Below are positions 1-15,113 of a DNA stretch of 64,000 nt, piece after piece. The notes beneath the pieces were generated by a model. The model searched no databases. It was not told the DNA's origin and was given only the letters and a program-made list of their open reading frames with translations. How positions within the stretch are numbered: position 1 is the first letter of the stretch; each line of letters starts with the position of its first letter. This stretch comes from Mixophyes australis (Eukaryota; Chordata; Amphibia; Anura; Limnodynastidae), in NCBI GenBank assembly GCA_036250195.1, contig JAVHZZ010000015.1:2976001-3040000 (forward strand), in the 5' to 3' direction. A program made the translations under genes and the position numbers.

Positions 1-553
1 TTTCATGATTCATGATTCAATTCATGATTCATTTCATGATTCATGATTCATGATTTAATTCATGATTTATGATTCATGATTCAATTCATGATTCATGATT
101 CGATTTATGATTCATGATTCATTATTCATGATTCATGATTCGATTCATGATTCATGAATCATGATTCGATTCATGATTCATAATTCATGATTCAATTCAT
201 GATTCATGATTCGATTCATGATTCATAATTCATGATTCAATTCATGATTCATGATTCGATTCATGATTCATGATTCAATTCATGATTCAAGATTCGATTT
301 ATGATTCATGATTCATTATTCATGATTCATGATTCGATTCATGATTCATGATTCATGATTCGATTCATGATTCATAATTCAGGATTCAATTCATGATTCA
401 TGATTCAATTCATTATTTATGATTTATGATTCAATTTATGATTCAATTCATGATTTATGATTTATGATTCAATTTATGATTCAATTCATGATTCATGATT
501 CAATTCATGATTCATGATTCGATTCATTATTCATGATTCATAATTCGATTCAT

Positions 554-1040
554 GATTCTTGATTCATTTCATGATTCATGATTCATGATTCAATTCATGA
601 TTCATATTTCGATTCATGTATCATGATTCGATTCATGATTCATGATTCGATTCATGATTCATGATTCATGATTCAATTCATGATTCATGATTCAATTCAT
701 GATTCATGATTCGATTTATGATTCATGATTTATGATTCATGATTCATGATTCAATTCATGATTCATGATTCGATTCATGATTCATGATTCAATTCATGAT
801 TCATGATTCAATTCATGATTCATGATTTATGATTCAATTTATGATTCTATTCATGATTCATGATTCGATTCATGATTCATTATTCATGATTCGATTCATG
901 ATTCATGATTCAATTCATGATTCATTATTAATTCATGATTCAATTCATGTTTCATGATTCAATTCATGATTCATGAGTCATGATTCATTTCATGATTCGA
1001 TTCATGTTTCATGATTCAATTCATGATTCATGAATTATGA
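554..1040 (+). repeat. Tagged module M1, copy 1 (diverged right end)
   Basis: M1 is recognised by an ordered set of rare words: GATTCTT, then 64 bp later GTATC, then GAGTC, CATATC and CAACTC. Here GATTCTT is at 554, GTATC at 618 and GAGTC at 975. The CATATC and CAACTC tags are missing, so the right part differs. The next copy lies 1,448 bp downstream, measured on both GATTCTT and GTATC. The matched flank begins near 290 (a CATTATT variant at 314 pairs with one at 1736). A 26-bp difference in offset there shows small gains or losses of whole words. Confidence 0.8.
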
Positions 1041-2001
1041 TTCAATTCATGATTCAATTCATGATTCATGAATTATGATTCATGATTCGATTCATGATTC
1101 ATGATTCAATTCATGATTCATGATTTGATTCATGATTCATGATTCATGATTCGATTCATGATTCATGATTCAATTCATGATTCATGATTTATGATTCAAT
1201 TCATGATTCGATTCATGATTCATGATTCATGATTCGATTCATGATTCATGATTCGATTCATGATTCATGATTTATGATTCATGATTCGATTCTTGATTCA
1301 TGATTCAAGATTCAATTCATGATTCATGATTCGATTCAAGATTCATGATTCAATTCATGATTTATGATTTATGATTCAATTTATGATTCAATTCATGATT
1401 CATGATTCAATTCATGATTCATGATTCGATTCATGATTCATGATTCAATTCATGATTCATGATTCATGATTCAATTCATGATTCATTTCATGATTCATGA
1501 TTCAATTTATGATTCATGATTCATGATTAAATTCATGATTCATTTCATGATTCATGATTCAATTCATGATTCATGATTCATGATTAGATTCATGATTTAA
1601 TTCATGATTTATTTCATGATTCATGATTCGATTCATGATTCATTTCATGATTCATGTTTCAATTCATGATTCATGATTCGATTCATGATTCATGATTAAA
1701 TTTATGATTCATGATTCGATTTATGATTCATGATTCATTATTCATGATTCATGATTCGATTCATGATTCATGATTCATGATTCGATACATGATTCATAAT
1801 TCATGATTCAATTCATGATTCATGATTCGATTCATGATTCATGATTTAATTCATAATTTATGATTTATGATTCAATTTATGATTCAATTCATGATTTATG
1901 ATTTATGATTCAATTTATGATTCAATTCATGATTCATGATTCAATTCATGAATTATGATTCGATTCATTATTCATGATTCATGATTCATGATTCGATTCA
2001 T

Positions 2002-2560
2002 GATTCTTGATTCATTTCATGATTCATGATTCATGATTGAATTCATGATTCATGTTTCGATTCATGTATCATGATTCGATTCATGATTCATGATTCGATT
2101 CATGATTCATGATTCGATTCATGATTCATGATTCATGATTCAATTCATGATTCATGATTCAATTCATGATTCATGATTCGATTTATGATTCATGATTTAT
2201 GATTCATGATTCATGATTCAATTCATGATTCATGATTCGATTCATGATTCATGATTCAATTCATGATTCATGATTTATGATTCAATTTATGATTCTATTC
2301 ATGATTCATGATTCGATTCATGATTCATGATTCATGATTCGATTCATGATTCATGATTCAATTCATGATTCATGATTCATTATTAATTCATGATTCGATT
2401 TATGTTTCATGATTCAATTCATGATTCATGAGACATGATTCATTTCATGATTCGATTCATGTTTCATGATTCAATTCATGATTCATGATTCAATTCATGA
2501 TTCATGATTCGATTCATGATTCATGATTCATATCATGATTCATGATTTATGATTCAACTC
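2002..2560 (+). repeat. Tagged module M1, copy 2
   Basis: The tags are GATTCTT at 2002, GTATC at 2066, a GAGAC variant of the GAGTC tag at 2430, CATATC at 2529 and CAACTC at 2555. GAGAC is a one-base change private to this copy. The GTATC-to-tag distance is 364 bp, against 383 bp in the later copies, so about one 19-bp composite is absent. Confidence 0.85.
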
Positions 2561-3029
2561 ATGATTCAATTCATGATTCATGAATTATGATTCATGATTC
2601 GATTCATGTTTCATGATTTAATTCATGATTCATGATTTGATTCATGATTCATGATTCATGATTCGATTCATGATTCATGATTCAATTCATGATTCATGAT
2701 TTATGATTCAATTCATGATTTGATTCATGATTCATGATTTATGATTAAATTCATGATTCAATTCATGATTCATGATTCAATTCATGATTCATGATTCATG
2801 ATTCAATTCATGATTCATTTCATGATTCATGATTCAATTCATGATTCATGATTTGATTCATGATTCATGATTCATGATTCGATTCATGATTCATGATTCA
2901 ATTCATGATTCATGATTTATGATTCAATTCATGATTTGATTCATGATTCATGATTTATGATTAAATTCATGATTCAATTCATGATTCATGATTCAATTCA
3001 TGATTCATGATTGATGATTTAATTCATGA

Positions 3030-3540
3030 TTCATGATTCATAATTCGATTCATGATTCAATTCATGATTTATTTCATGATTCATGATTCAATTCCTGATT
3101 CATGATTAGATTCATGATTCATGATTTAATTCATGATTCATGATTCGATTTATGATTCATGATTCATGATTCGATTCATGATTCATGATTCATGATTCAA
3201 TTCATGATTCATGATTCGATTCATGATTCATGATTCAATTCATGATTCATGATTCGATTCATGATTCATGATTCAATTCATGATTTATGATTCAATTTAT
3301 GATTCAATTCATGATTTATGATTTATTATTCAATTTATGATTCAATTCATGATTCATGATTCAATTCATGATTCATGATTCATGATTCGATTCATGATTC
3401 ATGATTCAATGCATGATTCATGATTCATTATTTAATTCATGTCTCATGATTCGATTCATGATCCATGATTCAATTCATGATTCATGATTCATGATTCATG
3501 ATTCAATTCATGATTCATTTCATGATTCATGATTCAATTC
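3030..3540 (+). repeat. About 0.5-kb tandem duplication, first copy
   Basis: Shared rare words are a CATAATTCG junction, ATTCCTG at 3091 and GTCTC at 3441. They recur in the same order in the next copy, with offsets of 515 bp at ATTCCTG and 491 bp at GTCTC. The 24-bp difference equals two 12-bp composites. The edges are approximate. Confidence 0.75.
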
Positions 3541-4000
3541 ATGATTCATGATTCATAATTCGATTCATGATTCAATTCATGATTTATTTCATGATTCATG
3601 ATTCAATTCCTGATTCATGATTAGATTCATGATTCATGATTTAATTCATGATTCATGATTCGATTTATGATTCATGATTCATGATTCATGATTCGATTCA
3701 TGATTCATGATTCATGATTCAATTCATGATTCATGATTCGATTCATGATTCATGATTCAATTCATGATTTATGATTTATGATTCAATTTATGATTCAATT
3801 CATGATTTATGATTTATTATTCAATTTATGATTCAATTCATGATTCATGATTCAATTCATGATTCATGATTCATGATTCGATTCATGATTCATGATTCAA
3901 TGCATGATTCATGATTCATTATTTAATTCATGTCTCATGATTCGATTCATGATCCATGATTCAATTCATGATTCATGATTCATGATTCGATTCATGATTC
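3541..4000 (+). repeat. About 0.5-kb tandem duplication, second copy
   Basis: This copy carries ATTCCTG at 3606 and GTCTC at 3932, with the same order of words as the copy just upstream. The GTCTC word followed by GATCC also occurs at 9994, 10379, 13584, 19674 and 22090. It marks a module that travels with the left-hand repeat family and was not seen right of about 22.1 kb. Confidence 0.75.
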
Positions 4001-4500
4001 ATGATTAAATTCTTGATTCATGATTTATGATTCAATTCATGATTCAATTCTTGATTCAATATATGAATCAATTTATGATTCATGAATCAATTTATGATTC
4101 ATGATTCATGATTTGATTCATGATTCATGATTCAATTCATGATTCATGATTTAATTCATGATTCATGATTTTATTCATGATTTATGATTCAATTCATGAA
4201 TCATGATTCATGATTCAATTCATGATTCATGATTCATTATTCAATTCATGATTCATGATTCATGATTCAATTCATGATTCATGATTCATGATTCAATTCA
4301 TGATTCATTTCATGATTCATTATTCAATTCATGATTCATGTTTCATGATTCAATTCATGATTCATTTCATGATTCATTATTCATTTCATGATTCATGATT
4401 TAATTCATGATTAATGATTCATGATTCAATTCATGATTCATGATGCAATTCATGATTCATGATTCAATTCATGATTCATGATTCAATTCATGTTTCATGA

Positions 4501-6581
4501 TTCGATTCATGATTCATGATTCAATTCATGATTCATGATTTATGATTCAATTCATGATTCATGATTCGATTCATGATTCATGATTCATGATTCGATTCAT
4601 GATTCATGATTCGATTCATGATTCGATTCATGATTCATGATTCGATTTATGATTCATGATTCAATTCATGATTAATGATTTATGATTCAATTCATGATTC
4701 AATTCATGATTCATGATTCAATTCATGAATCGAGATTCGTGATTCGATTCATGATTCATGATTCAATTCATGATTCATGATTCGATTCATGATTCAATTC
4801 ATGATTTATGATTCATGATTCAATTCATGATTCATGATTCGATTCATGATTCGATTCATGATTCATGATTCATGATTCATGATTCAAATCATGATTAAAT
4901 TCATGATTCATGATTCAATTCATGATTTATGATTTGATTAATGATTTATGATTCGTTTCATGATTCATGATTCATTTCATGATTCGTGTTTCGATTCATG
5001 ATTCATGATTCAATTCATGATTCATGATTCAATTCATGATTCATGATTCGATTCATTATTCATGATTCATGATTCATGATTCGATTCATGATTCCTGATT
5101 CATTTCATGATTCATGATTCATGATTCATAATTCATAATTCAGTTCATGATTCATGATTCATGATTCAATTCATGATTCATGATTAAATTCATGATTCAT
5201 GATTCATGATTAAATTCATGATTCATGATTCGATTCATGATTCATGATTCATGATTCGATTCATGATTCATGATTTATGATTCAATTCATGATTCATGAT
5301 TCAATTCATGATTCATGATTCAATTCATGATTTATGATTTATGATTCAATTTATGATTCAATTCATGATTCATGATACATGATTCATGATTCATGATTCA
5401 TGATTCATGATACATGATTCATGATTCATGATTTGATTCATGATTCATGATTCAATACATGATTCATGATTCATTATTTAATTCATGATTCAATTCATGA
5501 TTTATGATTCAATTCATGATTCATGATTCATGATTAATTTCATGATTCATGATTCGATTCATGATTCATGATTCATAATTCATGATTCATTTCATGATTC
5601 ATGATTCGATTCATGATTCATGATTCAATTCATGATTTATGATTCAATTTATGATTCAATTCATGATTCATGATACATGATTCATGATTCATGATTCATT
5701 ATTTAATTCATGATTCATTATTTAATTCATGATTCAATTCATGATTCATGATTCAATTCATGATTCATTTCATGATTCATGATTTAATTCATGATTCATG
5801 ATTCATGATTGAATTCATGATTCATTTCATGATTCATGATTCAATTTATGATTCATGATTCATGATTCAATTCATGATTCATGATTCAATTCATGATTCA
5901 TTTCATGATTCATGATTCAATTCATGATTCAGGATTCATGATTAGATTCATGATTTAATTCATGATTTATTTCATGATTCATGATTCAATTCATGATTCA
6001 TTTCATGATTCATGATTCATGATTCAATTCATGATTCATGATTCGATTCATGATTCATGATTAAATTTATGATTCATGATTCGATTTATGATTCATGATT
6101 CATTATTCATGATTCATGATTCGATTCATGATTCATGATTCATGATTCGATTCATGATTCATAATTCATGATTCAATTCATGATTCATGATTCGATTCAT
6201 GATTCATGATTTAATTCATGATTTATGATTTATGATTCAATTTATGATTCAATTCATGATTTATGATTTATGATTCAATTTATGATTCAATTCATGATTC
6301 ATGATTCAATTCATGATTCATGATTCGATTCATTATTCATGATTCATGATTCATGATTCGATTCATGATTCTTGATTCATTTCATGATTCATGATTCATG
6401 ATTGAATTCATGATTCATGTTTCGATTCATGTATCATGATTCGATTCATGATTCATGATTCGATTCATGATTCATGATTCATGATTCAATTCATGATTCA
6501 TGATTCAATTCATGATTCATGATTCGATTTATGATTCATGATTTATGATTCATGATTCATGATTCAATTCATGATTCATGA
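4501..6581 (+). repeat. 2.1-2.3-kb tandem duplication, copy X
   Basis: From 4501 this segment matches 6582 onward with a constant 2,081-bp offset. The rare GAATCGAG word (4729 and 6810) and CGTGTTTCG (4985 and 7066) confirm it. At about 5,380-5,430 it has three extra heptamers (21 bp) relative to copy Y. It carries one GATACAT-containing cassette where copy Y has two. The two copies abut head to tail, which is the expected product of unequal exchange. Confidence 0.9.
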
Positions 6582-6620
6582 TTCGATTCATGATTCATGA
6601 TTCAATTCATGATTCATGAT
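6367..6620 (+). repeat. Tagged module M1, truncated copy inside X/Y junction
   Basis: GATTCTT at 6367 and GTATC at 6431 keep the 64-bp spacing of M1, but no GAGTC, CATATC or CAACTC follows. At about 6,580-6,630 the sequence changes to the start of copy Y. The tandem junction therefore cuts M1, and this position is a good candidate for the actual recombination breakpoint. Confidence 0.75.
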
Positions 6621-7647
6621 TTATGATTCAATTCATGATTCATGATTCGATTCATGATTCATGATTCATGATTCGATTCATGATTCATGATTCGATTCAT
6701 GATTCGATTCATGATTCATGATTCGATTTATGATTCATGATTCAATTCATGATTAATGATTTATGATTCAATTCATGATTCAATTCATGATTCATGATTC
6801 AATTCATGAATCGAGATTCGTGATTCGATTCATGATTCATGATTCAATTCATGATTCATGATTCGATTCATGATTCAATTCATGATTTATGATTCATGAT
6901 TCAATTCATGATTCATGATTCGATTCATGATTCGATTCATGATTCATGATTCATGATTCATGATTCAAATCATGATTAAATTCATGATTCATGATTCAAT
7001 TCATGATTTATGATTTGATTAATGATTTATGATTCGTTTCATGATTCATGATTCATTTCATGATTCGTGTTTCGATTCATGATTCATGATTCAATTCATG
7101 ATTCATGATTCAATTCATGATTCATGATTCGATTCATTATTCATGATTCATGATTCATGATTCGATTCATGATTCCTGATTCATTTCATGATTCATGATT
7201 CATGATTCATAATTCATAATTCAGTTCATGATTCATGATTCATGATTCAATTCATGATTCATGATTAAATTCATGATTCATGATTCATGATTAAATTCAT
7301 GATTCATGATTCGATTCATGATTCATGATTCATGATTCGATTCATGATTCATGATTTATGATTCAATTCATGATTCATGATTCAATTCATGATTCATGAT
7401 TCAATTCATGATTTATGATTTATGATTCAATTTATGATTCAATTCATGATTCATGATACATGATTCATGATTCATGATTCATGATTCATGATTTGATTCA
7501 TGATTCATGATTCAATTCATGATTCATGATTCATTATTTAATTCATGATTCAATTCATGATTTATGATTCAATTCATGATTCATGATTCATGATTAATTT
7601 CATGATTCATGATTCGATTCATGATTCATGATTCATAATTCATGATT

Positions 7648-7889
7648 CATTTCATGATTCATGATTCGATTCATGATTCATGATTCAATTCATGATTTAT
7701 GATTCAATTTATGATTCAATTCATGATTCATGATACATGATTCATGATTCATGATTCATGATTCATTATTTAATTCATGATTCATTATTTAATTCATGAT
7801 TCAATTCATGATTCATGATTCAATTCATGATTCATTTCATGATTCATGATTTAATTCATGATTCATGATTCATGATTGAATTCATGATT
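7648..7889 (+). repeat. 242-bp tandem duplication, first copy
   Basis: The block holds a CATTTC composite, then GATACAT, then two CATTATTTAATTC words. Paired landmarks at 7648/7890 (CATTTC) and 7732/7974 (GATACAT) both give 242 bp. Copy X (about 5.58-5.82 kb) has only one such block, so this duplication is younger than the X/Y duplication. Confidence 0.9.
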
Positions 7890-8131
7890 CATTTCATGAT
7901 TCATGATTCGATTCATGATTCATGATTCAATTCATGATTTATGATTCAATTTATGATTCAATTCATGATTCATGATACATGATTCATGATTCATGATTCA
8001 TGATTCATTATTTAATTCATGATTCATTATTTAATTCATGATTCAATTCATGATTCATGATTCAATTCATGATTCATTTCATGATTCATGATTTAATTCA
8101 TGATTCATGATTCATGATTGAATTCATGATT
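7890..8131 (+). repeat. 242-bp tandem duplication, second copy
   Basis: This is the head-to-tail partner of 7648-7889 with the same word order, ending at the next CATTTC composite (8132). I saw one 7-bp-scale difference or none along its length. Confidence 0.9.
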
Positions 8132-8675
8132 CATTTCATGATTCATGATTCAATTTATGATTCATGATTCATGATTCAATTCATGATTCATGATTCAATT
8201 CATGATTCATTTCATGATTCATGATTCAATTCATGATTCAGGATTCATGATTAGATTCATGATTTAATTCATGATTTATTTCATGATTCATGATTCAATT
8301 CATGATTCATTTCATGATTCATGATTCATGATTCAATTCATGATTCATGATTCGATTCATGATTCATGATTAAATTTATGATTCATGATTCGATTTATGA
8401 TTCATGATTCATTATTCATGATTCATGATTCGATTCATGATTCATGATTCATGATTCGATTCATGATTCATAATTCATGATTCAATTCATGATTCATGAT
8501 TCGATTCATGATTCATGATTTAATTCATGATTTATGATTTATGATTCAATTTATGATTCAATTCATGATTTATGATTTATGATTCAATTTATGATTCAAT
8601 TCATGATTCATGATTCAATTCATGATTCATGATTCGATTCATTATTCATGATTCATGATTCATGATTCGATTCAT

Positions 8676-9215
8676 GATTCTTGATTCATTTCATGATTCA
8701 TGATTCATGATTGAATTCATGATTCATGTTTCGATTCATGTATCATGATTCGATTCATGATTCATGATTCGATTCATGATTCATGATTCATGATTCAATT
8801 CATGATTCATGATTCAATTCATGATTCATGATTCGATTTATGATTCATGATTTATGATTCATGATTCATGATTCAATTCATGATTCATGATTCGATTCAT
8901 GATTCATGATTCAATTCATGATTCATGATTTATGATTCAATTTATGATTCTATTCATGATTCATGATTCGATTCATGATTCATGATTCATGATTCGATTC
9001 ATGATTCATGATTCAATTCATGATTCATGATTCATTATTAATTCATGATTCGATTCATGTTTCATGATTCAATTCATGATTCATGAGTCATGATTCATTT
9101 CATGATTCGATTCATGTTTCATGATTCAATTCATGATTCATGATTCAATTCATGATTCATGATTCGATTCATGATTCATGATTCATATCATGATTCATGA
9201 TTTATGATTCAACTC
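8676..9215 (+). repeat. Tagged module M1, copy 4
   Basis: GATTCTT is at 8676, GTATC at 8740, GAGTC at 9085, CATATC at 9184 and CAACTC at 9210. The GTATC-to-GAGTC distance is 345 bp, the shortest of the complete copies. It forms the end of copy Y plus flanking sequence that resembles copy 2 at 2.07-2.74 kb (offset 6,655-6,674 bp). Confidence 0.85.
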
Positions 9216-10986
9216 ATGATTCAATTCATGATTCATGAATTATGATTCATGATTCGATTCATGTTTCATGATTCAATTCATGATTCATGATTTGATTCAT
9301 GATTCATGATTCATGATTCGATTCATGATTCATGATTCAATTCATGATTCATGATTTATGATTCAATTCATGATTTTATTCATGATTCATGATTTATGAT
9401 TAAATTCATGATTCAATTCATGATTCATTTCATGATTCATGATTCAATTCATGATTCATGATTCAATTCATGATTCATGATTCATGATTCAATTCATGAT
9501 TTATTTCATGATTCATGATTCAATTCATGATTCATGATTCATAATTCGATTCATGATTCAATTCATGATTTATTTCATGATTCATGATTCAATTCATGAT
9601 TCATGATTAGATTCATGATTCATGATTTAATTCATGATTAATGATTCATGATTCAATTCATGATTCATGATGCAATTCATGATTCATGATTCAATTCATG
9701 ATTCATGATTCGATTTATGATTCATGATTCATGATTCATGATTCGATTCATGATTCATGATTCATGATTCAATTCATGATTCATGATTCGATTCATGATT
9801 CATGATTCAATTCATGATTTATGATTTATGATTCAATTTATGATTCAATTCATGATTTATGATTTATGATTCAATTTATGATTCAATTCATGATTCATGA
9901 TTCAATTCATGATTCATGATTCAATTCATGATTCATGATTCATGATTCGATTCATGATTCAATGCATGATTCATGATTCATTATTTAATTCATGTCTCAT
10001 GATTCGATTCATGATCCATGATTCAATTCATGATTCATGATTCATGATTCAATTCATGATTCATGATTCATGATTCAATTCATGATTCATGATTAAATTC
10101 ATGATTCATAATTTATGATTCAATTTATGATTCAATTCATGATTCATGATTCATGATTCAATTCATGATTCATGATTCATGATTCGATTCATGATTCATG
10201 ATTCAATTCATGATTTATGATTTATGATTCAATTTATGATTCAATTCATGATTTATGATTTATGATTCAATTTATGATTCAATTCATGATTCATGATTCA
10301 ATTCATGATTCATGATTCATGATTCGATTCATGATTCATGATTCAATGCATGATTCATGATTCATTATTTAATTCATGTCTCATGATTCGATTCATGATC
10401 CATGATTCAATTCATGATTCATGATTCATGATTCAATTCATGATTCATGATTCATGATTCAATTCATGATTCATGATTTAATTCATGATTCATGATTTGA
10501 TTCATGATTTATGATTCAATTCATGATTCATGATACATGATTCATGATTCATGATTTGATTCATGATTCATGATTCAATTCATGATTCATGATTCATTAT
10601 TTAATTCATGATTCAATTCATGATGCATGATTCAATTCATGATTCATTTCATGATTCATGATTCAATTCATGATTTATGATTCATGATTCAATTCATGAT
10701 TCAATTCATGATTCATGATTCAAGATTCAATTCATGATTCAATTCATGATTCATTTCATGAATAATGATTCAATTCATGATTCATTACATGATTCATGAT
10801 TCAATTCATGATTCATGATTCATGATTCAATTCATAATTCATGATGCAATTCATGATTCATGATTCAATTCATGATTCATGATTTGATTTATGATTCATG
10901 ATTCATGATTCATGATTCGATTCATGATTCATGATTCATGATTCAATTCATGATTCATGATTCGATTCATGATTCATGATTCAATT

Positions 10987-11100
10987 CATGATTTATGATT
11001 TATGATTCAATTTATGATTCAATTCATGATTTATGATTTATGATTCAATTTATGATTCAATTCATGATTTATGATTTATGATTCAATTTATGATTCAATT
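10987..11100 (+). repeat. Three tandem 38-bp T-rich units
   Basis: A 38-bp unit made of six words (7+7+5+7+5+7), with three GATTTAT-type heptamers, begins at 10987, 11025 and 11063. The three look identical. The same unit occurs singly or in pairs at many places, and again as three perfect copies at 23881-23994. Confidence 0.9.
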
Positions 11101-12208
11101 CATGATTCATGATTCAATTCATGATTCGTGATTCATGATTCGATTCATGATTCATGATTCAATTCATGATTCATGATTCATTATTTAATTCATGACTCAT
11201 GATTTGATTCATGATTCACGATTCAATTTGTGATTCATGATTCATGATTCAAATTATAAATCATGATTCATGATTTAATTCATGATTCATGATTCAATTC
11301 ATGATTCATGATTCGATTCATGATTCATGATTCATGATTCAATTCATAATTCATGATTCGATTCATGATTCATGATTCAATTCATGATTCATGATTTATG
11401 ATTCAATTCATAATTCAATTCATGATTCATGAATCAATTTATGATTCATGATTCATGATTTGATTCATGATTAATGATTCAATTCATGATTCATGAATCA
11501 ATTTATGATTCATGATTTGATTCATGATTCATGATTCATGATTTGATTCATGATTCATGATTCAATTCATGAATCATGATTCATGATTCATGATTCAATT
11601 CATGATTCATGATTCATTATTCAATTCATGATTCATGATTCCTGATTCAATTCATGATTCATGATTCAATTCATGATTCATTTCACGATTCATGATTCAA
11701 TTCATGATTCATTTCATGATTCATGATTCATTTCATGATTCATGATTTAATTCATGATTAATGATTTATGATTCAATTCATGATTCATGATTCAATTCAT
11801 GTTTCATGATTCGATTCATGATTCATGATTCAATTCATGATTCTTGATTCATGATTCAATTCATGATTCATATTTCGATTAATGATTCATGATTCATGAT
11901 TCGATTCATGATTCATGATTCAATTCATGATTCATGATTCGATTTATGATTCATGATTCAATTCATGATTCATGATTTATGATTCAATTCATGATTCAAT
12001 TCATGATTCATGATTTATGATTCAATTCATGATTCAATTCATGATTCATGATTCAATTCATGATTTATGATTTATGATTCAATTTATGATTTAATTCATG
12101 ATTTATGATTTATGATTCAATTTATGATTCAATTCATGATTCATGATTCAATTCATGATTCATGATTCGATTCATTATTCATGATTCATGATTCATGATT
12201 CGATTCAT

Positions 12209-12786
12209 GATTCTTGATTCATTTCATGATTCATGATTCATGATTGAATTCATGATTCATGTTTCGATTCATGTATCATGATTCGATTCATGATTCATGA
12301 TTCGATTCATAATTCATGATTCATGATTCAATTCATGATTCATGATTCAATTCATGATTCATGATTCGATTTATGATTCATGATTCAATTCATGATTCAT
12401 GATTCGATTTATGATTCATGATTTATGATTCATGATTCATGATTCAATTCATGATTCATGATTCGATTCATGATTCATGATTCAATTCATGATTCATGAT
12501 TTATGATTCAATTTATGATTCTATTCATGATTCATGATTCGATTCATGATTCATGATTCATGATTCGATTCATGATTCATGATTCAATTCATGATTCATG
12601 ATTCATTATTAATTCATGATTCGATTCATGTTTCATGATTCAATTCATGATTCATGAGTCATGATTCATTTCATGATTCGATTCATGTTTCATGATTCAA
12701 TTCATGATTCATGATTCAATTCATGATTCATGATTCGATTCATGATTCATGATTCATATCATGATTCATGATTTATGATTCAACTC
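12209..12786 (+). repeat. Tagged module M1, copy 5
   Basis: GATTCTT is at 12209, GTATC at 12273, GAGTC at 12656 (383 bp on) and CAACTC at 12781. It is complete and belongs to the first 2.3-kb subunit of higher-order copy A. Confidence 0.88.
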
Positions 12787-14534
12787 ATGATTCAATTCAT
12801 GATTCATGAATTATGATTCATGATTCGATTCATGTTTCATGATTCAATTCATGATTCATGATTTGATTCATGATTCATGATTCATGATTCGATTCATGAT
12901 TCATGATTCAATTCATGATTCATGATTTATGATTCAATTCATGATTTGATTCATGATTCATGATTTATGATTAAATTCATGATTCAATTCATGATTCATG
13001 ATTCAATTCATGATTCATGATTCATGATTCAATTCATGATTCATTTCATGATTCATGATTCAATTCATGATTCATGATTCATGATTCAATTCATGATTCA
13101 TTTCATGATTCATGATTCAATTCATGATTCATGATTCATAATTCGATTCATGATTCAATTCATGATTTATTTCATGATTCATGATTCAATTCATGATTCA
13201 TGATTAGATTCATGATTCATGATTTAATTCATGATTCATGATTCGATTTATGATTCATGATTCATGATTCGATTCATGATTCATGATTAGATTCATGATT
13301 CATGATTTAATTCATGATTCATGATTCGATTTATGATTCATGATTCATGATTCGATTCATGATTCATGATTCATGATTCGATTCATGATTCATGATTCAA
13401 TTCATGATTTATGATTTATGATTCAATTTATGATTCAATTCATGATTTATGATTCAATTTATGATTCAATTCATGATTCATGATTCAATTCATGATTCAT
13501 GATTTAATTCATGATTCATGATTCATGATTCGATTCATGATTCATGATTCAATGCATGATTCATGATTCATTATTTAATTCATGTCTCATGATTCGATTC
13601 ATGATCCATGATTCAATTCATGATTCATGATTCATGATTCAATTCATGATTCATGATTCATGATTCGATTCATGATTCATGATTAAATTCATGATTCATG
13701 ATTTATGATTCAATTAATGATTCAATTCATGATTCATGAATCAATTTATGATTCATGATTCATGATTTGATTCATGATTCATGATTCAATTCATGATTCA
13801 TGATTTAATTCATGATTCATGATTTGATTCATGATTCATGATTCAATTCATGAATCATGATTCATGATTCATGATTCAATTCATGATTCATGATTCATTA
13901 TTCAATTCATGATTCATGATTCCTGATTCAATTCATGATTCATGATTCAATTCATGATTCATTTCACGATTCATGATTCAATTCATGATTCATTTCATGA
14001 TTCATGATTCATTTCATGATTCATGATTTAATTCATGATTAATGATTTATGATTCAATTCATGATTCATGATTCAATTCATGTTTCATGATTCGATTCAT
14101 GATTCATGATTCAATTCATGATTCTTGATTCATGATTCAATTCATGATTCATATTTCGATTAATGATTCATGATTCATGATTCGATTCATGATTCATGAT
14201 TCAATTCATGATTCATGATTCGATTTATGATTCATGATTCAATTCATGATTCATGATTTATGATTCAATTCATGATTCAATTCATGATTCATGATTTATG
14301 ATTCAATTCATGATTCAATTCATGATTCATGATTCAATTCATGATTCAAGATTCATGATTCGATTCATGATTCATGATTCAATTCATGATTTATGATTTA
14401 TGATTCAATTTATGATTTAATTCATGATTTATGATTTATGATTCAATTTATGATTCAATTCATGATTCATGATTCAATTCATGATTCATGATTCGATTCA
14501 TTATTCATGATTCATGATTCATGATTCGATTCAT

Positions 14535-15113
14535 GATTCTTGATTCATTTCATGATTCATGATTCATGATTGAATTCATGATTCATGTTTCGATTCATGT
14601 ATCATGATTCGATTCATGATTCATGATTCGATTCATGATTCATGATTCATGATTCAATTCATGATTCATGATTCAATTCATGATTCATGATTCGATTTAT
14701 GATTCATGATTCAATTCATGATTCATGATTCGATTTATGATTCATGATTTATGATTCATGATTCATGATTCAATTCATGATTCATGATTCGATTCATGAT
14801 TCATGATTCAATTCATGATTCATGATTTATGATTCAATTTATGATTCAATTCATGATTCATGATTCGATTCATGATTCATGATTCATGATTCGATTCATG
14901 ATTCATGATTCAATTCATGATTCATGATTCATTATTAATTCATGATTCGATTCATGTTTCATGATTCAATTCATGATTCATGAGTCATGATTCATTTCAT
15001 GATTCGATTCATGTTTCATGATTCAATTCATGATTCATGATTCAATTCATGATTCATGATTCGATTCATGATTCATGATTCATATCATGATTCATGATTT
15101 ATGATTCAACTCA
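14535..15113 (+). repeat. Tagged module M1, copy 6
   Basis: The tags are GTATC at 14599, GAGTC at 14982 (383 bp) and CAACTC at 15108. It belongs to the second 2.3-kb subunit of copy A, 2,326-2,327 bp from copy 5. Confidence 0.88.

Larger units (their letters stand above)
6582..8890 (+). repeat. 2.1-2.3-kb tandem duplication, copy Y
   Basis: This is a copy of 4501-6581. The offset is 2,081 bp to about 7,460, then 2,060 after loss of three heptamers. It becomes 2,067 after gain of one heptamer, then 2,309 after a 242-bp internal duplication. The AGGATT word (5930 and 8239-8240) and GTATC (6431 and 8740) both show the 2,309-bp offset. The match fades near 8,940. Confidence 0.9.
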
